Below are positions 42,943-50,239 of a stretch of DNA of 50,239 bases, piece by piece (within the stretch, counting starts at the first letter, position 1; every line of letters starts with the position of its first letter). The notes beneath the pieces are model-generated. The model was not told where the DNA came from. It searched no databases and worked only from the letters and a program-made list of their open reading frames with translations. The position numbers and the translations under genes are program-made. Source of the stretch: an uncultured Burkholderiales bacterium. Lineage in GTDB: Bacteria > Pseudomonadota > Gammaproteobacteria > Burkholderiales > Burkholderiaceae_C. The stretch covers positions 1-50,239 of the forward strand of contig CAILCI010000032.1 in assembly GCA_903832625.1 (NCBI GenBank), given 5' to 3'.

Positions 42943-44418
42943 ATGGAAATGCAAAACTTCGCACCGCTGATGTTCGGGGGCTTGGTGCTCACGATGCTGA
43001 TTGGTTTTCCCGTGGCCTTCTCCTTGTCCTTTTTGGGCTTGGTGTGCGGCTTTTTCGCCATCAGCATGGACTGGTTTCCGGCCAGCTTCATGGCCAATTT
43101 GCCGATCAATATTTTTGGCATCTTGAGCAACGACTTGCTGCTGGCCATTCCGTTTTTCACCTTCATGGGTGCGATTTTGGAGAAATGCGGCTTGGCCGAA
43201 GACATGCTCGACTCCATGGGTCAGCTCTTTGGCACGGTCAAAGGCGGTTTGGGCTACTCGGTCATCATCGTGGGCTTTATTTTGGGAGCCATCACCGGCA
43301 CCGTGGCCGGACAAGTGATTGCCATGGCCTTGATTTCGCTGCCCGTGATGATTCGCTACGGCTACAACATGCGTTATGCCACGGGCGTGCTGGCCGCGTC
43401 GGGCACGATCACGCAGTTGGTGCCGCCGTCGCTGGTGTTGGTGGTCATGGCCGACCAACTCGGTCGCTCGGTGGGCGACATGTACCGAGGCGCTTGGGGC
43501 CCGTCCATTTTGCAAGTGCTGATTTTTGCGCTCTACACCTTTGCGCTGGGCGTCATCAAACCCCACCATGTGCCTGGCATTCCCAAAGAAGCCCGCACCT
43601 TGAACGGTTGGGCGTTGTGGGCAAAATGCTTGCGCGGCATCATTCCTTCGGCTTTCTTGATTTTTGCGGTGTTGGGCTCCATGGGCGGTTTGCCTTGGAT
43701 TGACACAGCCATTGCCACCCCCACCGAAGCCGGCGCCATGGGTTGCGTGGGCGCGTTGTTCTTGGCCGCCATGCACAAGCGCTTGAACAAAGAATTGATT
43801 TGGGACGCCATGCACAGCACCATGCGCTTGACCGCCATGGTGGTGTTCATCTTGATTGGCTCGCGCGTGTTCTCGATGGTCTTTCAAGGCGTCGATGGCG
43901 CGAAGTGGGTGGAGCACATGCTCTCCAACCTGCCGGGTGGGCAAGTGGGCTTTTTGATCGCGGTCAACGTGTTCATTTTCTTTTTGGCCTTCTTTCTCGA
44001 CTTCTTTGAAATTGCCTTCATCATCTTGCCCATGCTCGGCCCCGTGGCCGACAAAATGGGCATCGACATGGTGTGGTTTGGCGTGCTCTTGTGCGTGAAC
44101 ATGCAAACCAGCTTCATGCATCCGCCGTTTGGTTTTGCGCTGTTTTATTTGCGCGGCATTGCCGACACCTTGTTCAAAGAAGGTCGCTTGGAAAAACCCA
44201 TCAAATCCAACGACATTTACATGGGCGCGATTCCTTGGGTGATCATGCAAATTTTGCTGGTCGTCATCGTTATCTTTGTGCCGCAAACAGTGACCATGTT
44301 CTTGGAGAAAACCGAGAAAGTCGATTTGGACAAAGTCGTCATCGAAATGCCCGTGGGCGACGAGGCCGCACCTTCAGATGAACAAAAAGACGTGGACGAT
44401 TTGTTCAAGAAAAAATAA
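42943..44418 (+). CDS. dctM: TRAP transporter large permease subunit (DctM)
   Basis: A 491-residue polytopic protein of the DctM/IT superfamily with about 12 membrane helices. Typical stretches include GAITGTVAGQVIAMALISLPVM and ATPTEAGAMGCVGALFLA, and QTSFMHPPFGFALFYLRG near the end. The charged C-terminal tail after about residue 455 is longer than in many family members. It transports a carboxylate with sodium. The start of the next gene overlaps the stop by one base. The binding protein is encoded convergently at 44957. Confidence 0.94.
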   Translation: MEMQNFAPLMFGGLVLTMLIGFPVAFSLSFLGLVCGFFAISMDWFPASFMANLPINIFGILSNDLLLAIPFFTFMGAILEKCGLAEDMLDSMGQLFGTVKGGLGYSVIIVGFILGAITGTVAGQVIAMALISLPVMIRYGYNMRYATGVLAASGTITQLVPPSLVLVVMADQLGRSVGDMYRGAWGPSILQVLIFALYTFALGVIKPHHVPGIPKEARTLNGWALWAKCLRGIIPSAFLIFAVLGSMGGLPWIDTAIATPTEAGAMGCVGALFLAAMHKRLNKELIWDAMHSTMRLTAMVVFILIGSRVFSMVFQGVDGAKWVEHMLSNLPGGQVGFLIAVNVFIFFLAFFLDFFEIAFIILPMLGPVADKMGIDMVWFGVLLCVNMQTSFMHPPFGFALFYLRGIADTLFKEGRLEKPIKSNDIYMGAIPWVIMQILLVVIVIFVPQTVTMFLEKTEKVDLDKVVIEMPVGDEAAPSDEQKDVDDLFKKK

Positions 44419-44900
44419 TGGCTGGCATAGAACCGTTTCGCTTTGTGCCTGAAGGACAAAGCTTGCAAGGGGCTGCGTTTTCGCGCAGCTTCAAAGCCAT
44501 CACCTTGGCGGTGGTGGCGGGGTCGGGCGTGACTTTGGTCAATTTGTTGCTTGACGGCAAATTTGGCGGCACAAGCCTCTCCGAAGGTTTGCGTGCGGCT
44601 GGCTGGTTTGTGTTGGGCTGGAGCTTGCTGGCTTGGACCGCGTGGCATGTGTTCAAAAGCCGCATTTGCATCGACACACAAGGCCTGCACCAAACCTGGT
44701 TGTGGGACAAACACATGGCCTATGACGATTTGGCCTATGTCAAACTCATTCGTGTGCGCGGGCTGGAATGGCTCATGGCACCGCGTTTGTATGCACGCAC
44801 ACTGGTGGGTAAATTTGCGGTGTTTTACGTGAGCGATGCAGCCGCTCTGCACGCGTGCGAGCGCTTGAGTGCTGAGTTGAAACGGTTTCGGCAGATGTAG
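44418..44900 (+). CDS. Small membrane protein, possibly PH-like
   Basis: A 160-residue protein with two membrane helices (about residues 27-45 and 61-78) and a soluble C-terminal region (ICIDTQGLHQTWLWDKHMAYDDLAYVKLI) that resembles bacterial PH-like domains following two helices. Function unknown. Its ATG overlaps the dctM stop, so it is translationally coupled to the TRAP permease, and it is followed by a strong terminator. It is not a known TRAP subunit. Confidence 0.65.
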   Translation: MAGIEPFRFVPEGQSLQGAAFSRSFKAITLAVVAGSGVTLVNLLLDGKFGGTSLSEGLRAAGWFVLGWSLLAWTAWHVFKSRICIDTQGLHQTWLWDKHMAYDDLAYVKLIRVRGLEWLMAPRLYARTLVGKFAVFYVSDAAALHACERLSAELKRFRQM

Positions 44901-44905
44901 GCCAC

Positions 44906-44939
44906 AAAAAAACCGCGCCCCTCGGAGCGCGGTTTTTTT
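44906..44939. terminator. Bidirectional terminator between dctQM and dctP
   Basis: A 13-base stem pairs 44906-44918 (seven A then CCGCGC) with 44927-44939 (GCGCGG then seven T) around an 8-base loop. It gives a U-tract in both directions, ending the plus-strand dctQM operon and the minus-strand dctP gene. Confidence 0.93.
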
Positions 44940-44956
44940 GGTGCAAAGCCTGCTGT

Positions 44957-46036
44957 TTACAGCTTTTGCGCTTGCATGAAGCTGTCGAACTTGGCTTCGG
45001 TGAAACGGAACCAGAGGTTTTCGTCGGCGCGGAACTTGGAGTAATCGGAATAGATTTTTTTCCAGTTTTCGTTTTTGGCTGACAACTCTTCGTAAAAAGC
45101 CATGGCTTCTTTGAAGGCAGCAGTCATCACGTCTTTGGGGAATTCGCGCAGCTTGGTGCCGGAGCCGACCAATTGCTTCAAGGCCGCAGGGTTGCGGGCG
45201 TCGTAGCGGGCTTGCATGTCCACGTGGGCTTGCATAGAAGCGGCTTCCACAATGGCTTTGTTCTCAGCCGACAGGGCGTTGAAGGCTTTGTCGTTGATGA
45301 AGAAATCCAACTGAGGACCACCTTCCCAGAAACCGGGGTAATAGTAGAAAGGCGCGACTTTGCTGAAACCCAGTTTCAAATCGTCGTAAGGGCCAATCCA
45401 TTCGGCGGAGTCGATGGTGCCTTTTTCCAGCGCTGGGTAAATGTCGCCACCGGGAATGTTTTGGGGCACAACGCCCAAGCGTTCCATGACTTTGCCGCCA
45501 AAGCCCCCAATGCGGAATTTCAAACCTTTGAGATCGGCCACCGATTTGATTTCTTTGCGGAACCAGCCGCCCATTTGCGCACCGGTGTTGCCACCCAAGA
45601 AATTGATGATGTTGTACTTGGCATAGAACTCACGCATGAGTTTCATGCCGTTGCCTTCGACCATCCAAGCCGTCATTTGGCGGCTGTTCAAACCAAACGG
45701 AATGGCGCAACCCAAGGCAAAACATTCGTCTTTGCCAAAGAAGTAATAAGGCGCGGTGTGCGCCATTTCAATTGAGCCTTGTTGCACGCCGTCCACCACG
45801 CCAAAGGCGGGCATCAATTCGCCAGCGGCGTGCACAGAAATTTCAAACTTGCCGCCCGACATATTTTTAACAGCTTTGGCAAACACTTCGGCAGCGCCAA
45901 AAATCGTGTCCAACGACTTAGGAAAACTCGACGCCATGCGCCAGCGCACCACGGCTTGGGCATGAACAGCGGGTGCTGCACCTGCAGCCAAAATGCCAGC
46001 AATCCCTGCATTTTTAAGAATGGAACGACGATCCAT
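44957..46036 (-). CDS. dctP: TRAP transporter substrate-binding protein, TakP-like
   Basis: A 359-residue periplasmic binding protein with a signal that begins MDRRSILKNAG, close to a twin-arginine signal. RWRMASSFPKSLDTIFGAAE and EWIGPYDDLKLGF with FYYYPGFWEGGP resemble TakP, which binds 2-oxo acids such as pyruvate in Rhodobacter. It probably captures a 2-oxo or hydroxy acid for the DctQ and DctM subunits encoded convergently. The ATG has a strong GAGGAG ribosome binding site. The 159-base gap upstream follows the dxs stop and should hold its own promoter. Confidence 0.92.
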   Translation of the reverse strand: MDRRSILKNAGIAGILAAGAAPAVHAQAVVRWRMASSFPKSLDTIFGAAEVFAKAVKNMSGGKFEISVHAAGELMPAFGVVDGVQQGSIEMAHTAPYYFFGKDECFALGCAIPFGLNSRQMTAWMVEGNGMKLMREFYAKYNIINFLGGNTGAQMGGWFRKEIKSVADLKGLKFRIGGFGGKVMERLGVVPQNIPGGDIYPALEKGTIDSAEWIGPYDDLKLGFSKVAPFYYYPGFWEGGPQLDFFINDKAFNALSAENKAIVEAASMQAHVDMQARYDARNPAALKQLVGSGTKLREFPKDVMTAAFKEAMAFYEELSAKNENWKKIYSDYSKFRADENLWFRFTEAKFDSFMQAQKL

Positions 46037-46195
46037 GAAGACTCCTCAATTGAATAACAAAACTAATAGAACCACCCAAATCAAGTGGCTTCGTGATGTG
46101 ACAGCGGATTGTAGGCAGTCACTCAGGCGTCAGTCTTCGGGTTTCCCCGTTGATTGGAGGCGATCAAAAAAACTTCAAACCGCGTGAAATTTTGC

Positions 46196-48052
46196 TCAGG
46201 CCAAGAACTTGGCAAACTTTTGTGTGACCGAGGCTTCAATGCCCGCCGCATCCAAGCCCAATTCGGCCAGCAGCTTGGCTGGGTCGCCGTGTTCGGTGAA
46301 CACATCGGGAATGCCCAAACACAGCACTGGCTTTTGCAGGTCGAGTTGTTGCAAAGCCTCTAGCACCGCAGAACCTGCGCCGCCCATCAAGGCGCCCTCT
46401 TCCAGCGTGACCAGCGCGTCGTGGCTGGCGGCAATTTGTGCCAACAACTCGGTGTCCAGCGGTTTGGCCCAGCGCATGTTGACCACCGTCAAATTCAAGG
46501 CCTCGCCCACTTGCAAAGCCGGATAGAGCAGCGTGCCAAAAGCCAGCACGGCAATGCGTTTGCCGTTGCGTCGCACCTCGCCTTTGCCAAACGGCAAAGC
46601 GCTCAAACCCGGCTGCACCGCCACGCCCACACCCGTGCCACGCGGATAACGCACGGCCACGCAATGGTCTTGCTGATAAGCGGTGGTGAGCAATTGGCGG
46701 CATTCGTTTTCGTCGGCGGGACAGGCCATGCTGACGTTGGGAATGCAGCGCATAAAAGGAATGTCGTACAAACCCGCATGGGTTGCACCATCGGCGCCCA
46801 CAATGCCTGCGCGGTCGAGCGCCAACACCATGGGGAGCTTTTGCAGCGCCACATCGTGAATCACTTGGTCGTAGGCGCGTTGCAAGAAGGTGGAATAAAT
46901 TGCCACCACGGGCTTGACACCCTCACACGCCAAACCCGCCGCAAAAGTGAGCGCGTGCTGTTCGGCAATGCCCACGTCGTGATACCGCTCAGGAAAACGG
47001 CGATGAAACTCCACCATGCCCGAGCCTTCACGCATGGCCGGCGTGATGCCCACCAAACGCGGATCGGCCTCGGCCATGTCGCACAGCCATTGACCAAACA
47101 CTTGGGTGAACGTGGTTTTGGGCGCACTGGTTGCGGCCACCAAACCCACGGCGGGGTCGAACTTGCCGGGGCCGTGGTAGGCCACGGGGTCGGCCTCGGC
47201 CAATTTGTAGCCTTGGCCTTTTTTGGTCACCACATGCAAAAACTGTGGACCTTCCAAGTGCTTGAGGTTTTCCAGCGTAGGAATGAGCGACTCCAAATCG
47301 TGACCGTCAATCGGGCCGATGTAGTTGAAGCCAAATTTCTCAAACAAGGTGGCTGGCACGACCATGCCTTTGGCATGTTCTTCAAAACGCTTGGCCAGCT
47401 CAAACAAAGGCGGTGCGCCTTTGAGCACTTGCTTGCCCACTTCTTTGGCCGCTGCATAAAACTTACCGCTCATGAGTTGCGCCAAATAGCGGTTCAACGC
47501 GCCCACGGGCGGGCTGATGGACATGTCGTTGTCGTTCAAGATGACCAACAACTTAGACGTGGTGATGCCGCCGTTGTTGAGCGCCTCAAAGGCCATGCCC
47601 GCCGTCATTGCGCCGTCGCCAATGACGGCAATGGCGTGGCGTTGTTCGCCTTTGAGCTGCGCGGCCAAGGCCATGCCCAAAGCGGCAGAAATGCTGGTGG
47701 ACGAATGCGCGGTGCCAAAGGCGTCGAACTCGCTTTCGTCGCGACGCGGAAAACCGCTCAGGCCGTGGCGTTGGCGCAGCGTGCTCATGCGCTCACGCCG
47801 TCCAGTCAAAATTTTGTGCGGATAGGTTTGATGCCCCACGTCCCACACAATGCGGTCGTGCGGCGTGTTGAACACATAGTGCAGCGCCACCGTCAACTCG
47901 ACCGTGCCCAAATTGGAGCTCAAATGTCCGCCCGTTTTGGCCACGCTTTGCAGCAAATACTCGCGCAACTCGTCGGCCAAGGGCTTGAGTTGGGCGCGGC
48001 TCAAAGCGCGCAATTGTCTGGGAGAGTCGATGGTGGGCAACAAAGCTGGCAT
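46196..48052 (-). CDS. dxs: 1-deoxy-D-xylulose-5-phosphate synthase
   Basis: A 618-residue thiamine diphosphate enzyme, full length. It has GGHLSSNLG near residue 41, the TPP-binding [16 protein letters not shown] (about residues 145-160), the transketolase central domain with [17 protein letters not shown], and the C-terminal domain. It condenses pyruvate and glyceraldehyde-3-phosphate, the first step of the MEP isoprenoid pathway. The start is 3 bases after the ispA stop, so ispA and dxs share a transcript. Confidence 0.97.
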   Translation of the reverse strand: MPALLPTIDSPRQLRALSRAQLKPLADELREYLLQSVAKTGGHLSSNLGTVELTVALHYVFNTPHDRIVWDVGHQTYPHKILTGRRERMSTLRQRHGLSGFPRRDESEFDAFGTAHSSTSISAALGMALAAQLKGEQRHAIAVIGDGAMTAGMAFEALNNGGITTSKLLVILNDNDMSISPPVGALNRYLAQLMSGKFYAAAKEVGKQVLKGAPPLFELAKRFEEHAKGMVVPATLFEKFGFNYIGPIDGHDLESLIPTLENLKHLEGPQFLHVVTKKGQGYKLAEADPVAYHGPGKFDPAVGLVAATSAPKTTFTQVFGQWLCDMAEADPRLVGITPAMREGSGMVEFHRRFPERYHDVGIAEQHALTFAAGLACEGVKPVVAIYSTFLQRAYDQVIHDVALQKLPMVLALDRAGIVGADGATHAGLYDIPFMRCIPNVSMACPADENECRQLLTTAYQQDHCVAVRYPRGTGVGVAVQPGLSALPFGKGEVRRNGKRIAVLAFGTLLYPALQVGEALNLTVVNMRWAKPLDTELLAQIAASHDALVTLEEGALMGGAGSAVLEALQQLDLQKPVLCLGIPDVFTEHGDPAKLLAELGLDAAGIEASVTQKFAKFLA

Positions 48053-48055
48053 GGT

Positions 48056-48964
48056 TTAGGTATTCCGAATCACCACCCGCTGCGCCAAAGCGTGCAAGGC
48101 GTGGGTGTGGGTCAAGCCGCTGGCGTCAAGGCCAGCCAGGGCTTGGTCTAACAATTGGTGCGCATAGGTTTTGGCAGCGTCCAAACCCAATAACGACACA
48201 TACGTGGGCTTGTCGTTGGCGGCGTCTTTGCCAGCGGTTTTGCCCAAGGTGGCGGAGTCGGCCACCACGTCCAAAATATCGTCTACCACTTGAAACGCCA
48301 AACCCAGCGCTTGGCCGTAACGCTGCAAACCGCTCAAAGCTTGCTCAGACGCAGCGCCACAAGCCGCGCCCATCATGACACTGGCTTGCAACAAAGCGCC
48401 TGTTTTGAGGCTGTGCATGTGGCGCAATTGGTCTTCGTTGAGCTTGACGCCAACGCTGGCCAAATCGATGGCCTGCCCGCCCGCCATGCCCGCATGACCC
48501 GCAGAAGTGGCCAACAAACGGCACAGCTTGGCTTGCACAGAATCAGCAATGCCCGCGTGGGCGGGCGTTAAAAACTCAAACGCCAACGCCTGCAAAGCGT
48601 CGCCCGCAAGCAAAGCTTGTGCTTCGCCAAACTGCACATGCACCGTGGGTTTGCCACGGCGCAGCACATCGTTGTCCATGCAGGGCATGTCGTCGTGTAC
48701 CAGCGAATAAGCGTGGATGAGTTCTACCGCGCAAGCGGCACGCAGCGCGGCTTCGTCCAAGGCTGAGTCGGTTTGATCGCCAGCCACCGCCTCGCGTGCG
48801 GCCAAGACCAACAAGGGGCGCAAGCGTTTGCCACCGTCAAGCACAGCGTAGCGCATGGCCTCGCCCAAACCTGCGGGGGCTTGCGGGTCTATCCACTGTG
48901 TCAAGGCGTTTTCTACGCGCAACAAGCAAGCGTCAGTCCACCTGTCTAAATGAAATGCTGTCAT
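48056..48964 (-). CDS. ispA: Farnesyl diphosphate synthase (polyprenyl synthetase)
   Basis: A 302-residue trans-isoprenyl diphosphate synthase. The first Asp-rich motif is DDMPCMD in LVHDDMPCMDNDVLRRGKP, and the second is DDILD in FQVVDDILDVV. GGKRLRPLLV is also typical. It makes farnesyl diphosphate from IPP and DMAPP, downstream of the Dxs reaction. I chose the ATG at 48964. The longer frame starts with TTG and overlaps xseB. Confidence 0.94.
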   Translation of the reverse strand: MTAFHLDRWTDACLLRVENALTQWIDPQAPAGLGEAMRYAVLDGGKRLRPLLVLAAREAVAGDQTDSALDEAALRAACAVELIHAYSLVHDDMPCMDNDVLRRGKPTVHVQFGEAQALLAGDALQALAFEFLTPAHAGIADSVQAKLCRLLATSAGHAGMAGGQAIDLASVGVKLNEDQLRHMHSLKTGALLQASVMMGAACGAASEQALSGLQRYGQALGLAFQVVDDILDVVADSATLGKTAGKDAANDKPTYVSLLGLDAAKTYAHQLLDQALAGLDASGLTHTHALHALAQRVVIRNT

Positions 48965-48975
48965 TTGGATGCCAC

Positions 48976-49218
48976 TTACTCGTTCCAAGGCTTTAAGCTG
49001 CCGTTGTCCAAGACCTTGATTTGCTGCTCCAAGGCGTCGAGCTGGCTGCGGCAGAAAGTCAGCAAGTGCGCGCCGCGTTGGTAATTGGTGAGCAAATCGG
49101 CCAAGGGCAATTGACCAGAATCCATGCGCTGCACCAATTGTTCGAGTTCTTGCAAAGCCGCTTCGTAGCTGGCAGGCGCGTCATCCGCTGCGCTGGGGGT
49201 GGTGGGGGCTTTGGGCAT
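48976..49218 (-). CDS. xseB: Exodeoxyribonuclease VII small subunit
   Basis: An 80-residue protein with the helical XseB core [45 protein letters not shown]. It pairs with XseA to degrade single-stranded DNA. It is the first gene of the conserved xseB-ispA-dxs set. I chose the ATG at 49218, giving a normal length with a short Ala/Pro-rich lead. A TTG at 49269 is in frame but has no ribosome binding site. Confidence 0.9.
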   Translation of the reverse strand: MPKAPTTPSAADDAPASYEAALQELEQLVQRMDSGQLPLADLLTNYQRGAHLLTFCRSQLDALEQQIKVLDNGSLKPWNE

Positions 49219-49738
49219 GGGCGGCTGGGGAGATGGAGAGAGGTAAAACGCTATTTTAGGCTGCTTCAAAGCGCTACATGCAATGCCATTACAAGGCGGT
49301 TTATTTCTTGATTTGAGCTAAAAAGTCTGGGCACGACAAATGCTCGTTACCCATGCCCAAGCGACTTGTAATTTGCAGCAATGACTGATCTTAAAAATAG
49401 TGAGGATTTCACCCATAAAAATCACCTCACACATGAAGAAGAAAAACAAAGACGCTTGTTGGATTGTTGGTCAGCTAGTGTGATTGGATGATTTGTATTT
49501 TTTATTGCTTATATGGTTGCTTCGTTTGGTAGGAAATTTCGCTATTATGTGTCACTTGCACAATGACAACCTAAATCAAAACCGTCAAAATTCATGAGTT
49601 TTCATCAAAGCAATACAAAAAGTGGACATCAAGGATGTGGTGCTTTATGCTGAAAAACGGATAGCTTCCACTGAAAAAGTGATCTCAGGCTAGAAAAAAG
49701 CCCAGCTAGGTTTATGTTGAATTAACTCAAAATAAAAA
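49219..49738. other. AT-rich region without a convincing gene
   Basis: The region holds the promoter of xseB at its left end and the lead of the partial gene at its right. Its composition is clearly more AT-rich than the housekeeping genes. A 36-codon frame at 49381-49491 (starting MTDLKNSEDF) has no ribosome binding site and no recognisable match. Stop codons break all longer frames. It looks like the junction of an accessory segment, perhaps with gene remnants. Confidence 0.4.
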
Positions 49739-50239
49739 ATGTCCGACACATTAACTGCAAAAGAACAATCGCTTGCTCAAATTTTTAGCGATGAATACGT
49801 ATTCACAATTCCGAGCTACCAACGACCTTATTCGTGGGGGGAGGATCAAGCGCAAGAGCTGTTGGATGACTTAAGTTCCGCAGTAGCTGTTGCCCCAGAT
49901 GATTTGAATGATGCGCAGCCATACTTTTTGGGAAGCATTGTTTTGATTAAAGCAAAGGCTTCACCAGAGGCGACGGTTGTTGATGGTCAGCAACGTTTGA
50001 CGACGTTAACCCTGTTGCTATCTGCTTTGCGAGAAAGCATCAGTAACGCTCAGATGCAAAGCGATGTGACGTCATGCATTTATGAAAAAGGAAACTTGGC
50101 TAGAGGCACTAAGCCTCGGTATCGACTTTCATTGCGCGAGCGTGATAGAGAGTTTTTTAAAGACAATGTCCAACATGAAAACAGTTTAAAGAGCTTGGCT
50201 GCATCATCGGATAAATTGCCTGATGCTCAATCTAGGCTC
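49739..50239 (+). CDS. DUF262/GmrS-type protein, N-terminal part cut by window edge
   Basis: An open frame of 167 codons runs off the right edge. The first 25 codons contain IPSYQRPYSW and then VVDGQQRLTTLTLLLSALR at about residues 81-99. The pattern YQRPYxW followed by DGQQRLTT is the hallmark of the DUF262 (GmrS N-terminal, ParB-like) domain found in GmrSD-type modification-dependent nucleases and other defence proteins such as BrxU and SspE. The ATG follows an in-frame stop, and no ribosome binding site is clear. Composition is AT-rich compared with the neighbouring operon, suggesting transfer. Function of the full protein cannot be told from this part. Confidence 0.82.
   Translation, partial: MSDTLTAKEQSLAQIFSDEYVFTIPSYQRPYSWGEDQAQELLDDLSSAVAVAPDDLNDAQPYFLGSIVLIKAKASPEATVVDGQQRLTTLTLLLSALRESISNAQMQSDVTSCIYEKGNLARGTKPRYRLSLRERDREFFKDNVQHENSLKSLAASSDKLPDAQSRL

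Noticed and set aside
42898-44286. A 462-codon open frame antisense to dctM
   Set aside because: It lies wholly opposite the well-supported DctM gene and its translation is a low-complexity His/Gln/Asn-rich product of a shadow frame.

Overview
The window looks like the chromosome of a betaproteobacterium of the order Burkholderiales, most likely family Comamonadaceae (a freshwater Limnohabitans/Rhodoferax-type organism is my best guess, not proven). The basis is the gene order gyrA-serC-pheA-tyrA-aroA/cmk-rpsA-ihfB-lapA-lapB-rfaE-rfaD, the aroA-cmk fusion, a tmRNA tag ending ERFALAA, the ompA-ubiG-gph-ssrA block, and the moderate GC content. No insertion sequence, CRISPR array or ordinary tRNA gene was recognised.

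Layout. Positions 1-1809 (minus) hold a gentisate ring-cleavage operon (nagI, nagK and the first codons of nagL). Positions 1975-11156 (plus) hold an orphan exported protein and a 2808-residue two-partner-secretion adhesin with YDG-type repeats and no visible transporter partner. Positions 11280-13767 (minus) hold ssrA (tmRNA), gph, ubiG and an OmpA-family gene. Positions 13991-27677 (plus) form a long tightly packed housekeeping run: gyrase A, serine and aromatic amino-acid synthesis, ribosomal protein S1 behind a structured leader, IHF-beta, LPS assembly (LapA, LapB), heptose synthesis and a small ComEA-like protein.

Positions 27827-42321 are the most interesting part. A seven-gene minus-strand run encodes a PQQ alcohol dehydrogenase carrying the lanthanide-type Asp-Tyr-Asp signature, a single protein joining a XoxJ-like periplasmic binding domain to a cytochrome c (XoxG-like role), a TonB-dependent receptor strikingly like the PQQ receptor PqqU/YncD, a YVTN beta-propeller protein, a cytochrome b561, and a NarL-type sensor kinase and response regulator. 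A second TonB-dependent receptor faces it. Upstream lies a four-gene operon for an ExbB/TolQ-like and ExbD-like membrane complex with a small membrane protein and a lipoprotein, divergent from an AcoR-like regulator that lacks the sigma-54 AAA+ domain. The promoter regions of the dehydrogenase operon and of the ExbB-like operon share the same ordered set of motifs, so they are probably one regulon. My reading is a lanthanide- and PQQ-dependent alcohol oxidation system that imports its cofactor, possibly with a dedicated proton-channel complex. No pqq biosynthesis gene is in the window.

Positions 42380-46036 hold a TRAP transporter (DctQ and DctM on plus, a TakP-like DctP convergent on minus) and a small membrane protein. 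Positions 46196-49218 (minus) hold xseB-ispA-dxs of the isoprenoid pathway. After about 520 AT-rich bases without a convincing gene, the right edge cuts through a DUF262/GmrS-type gene, probably the start of an accessory or defence island.
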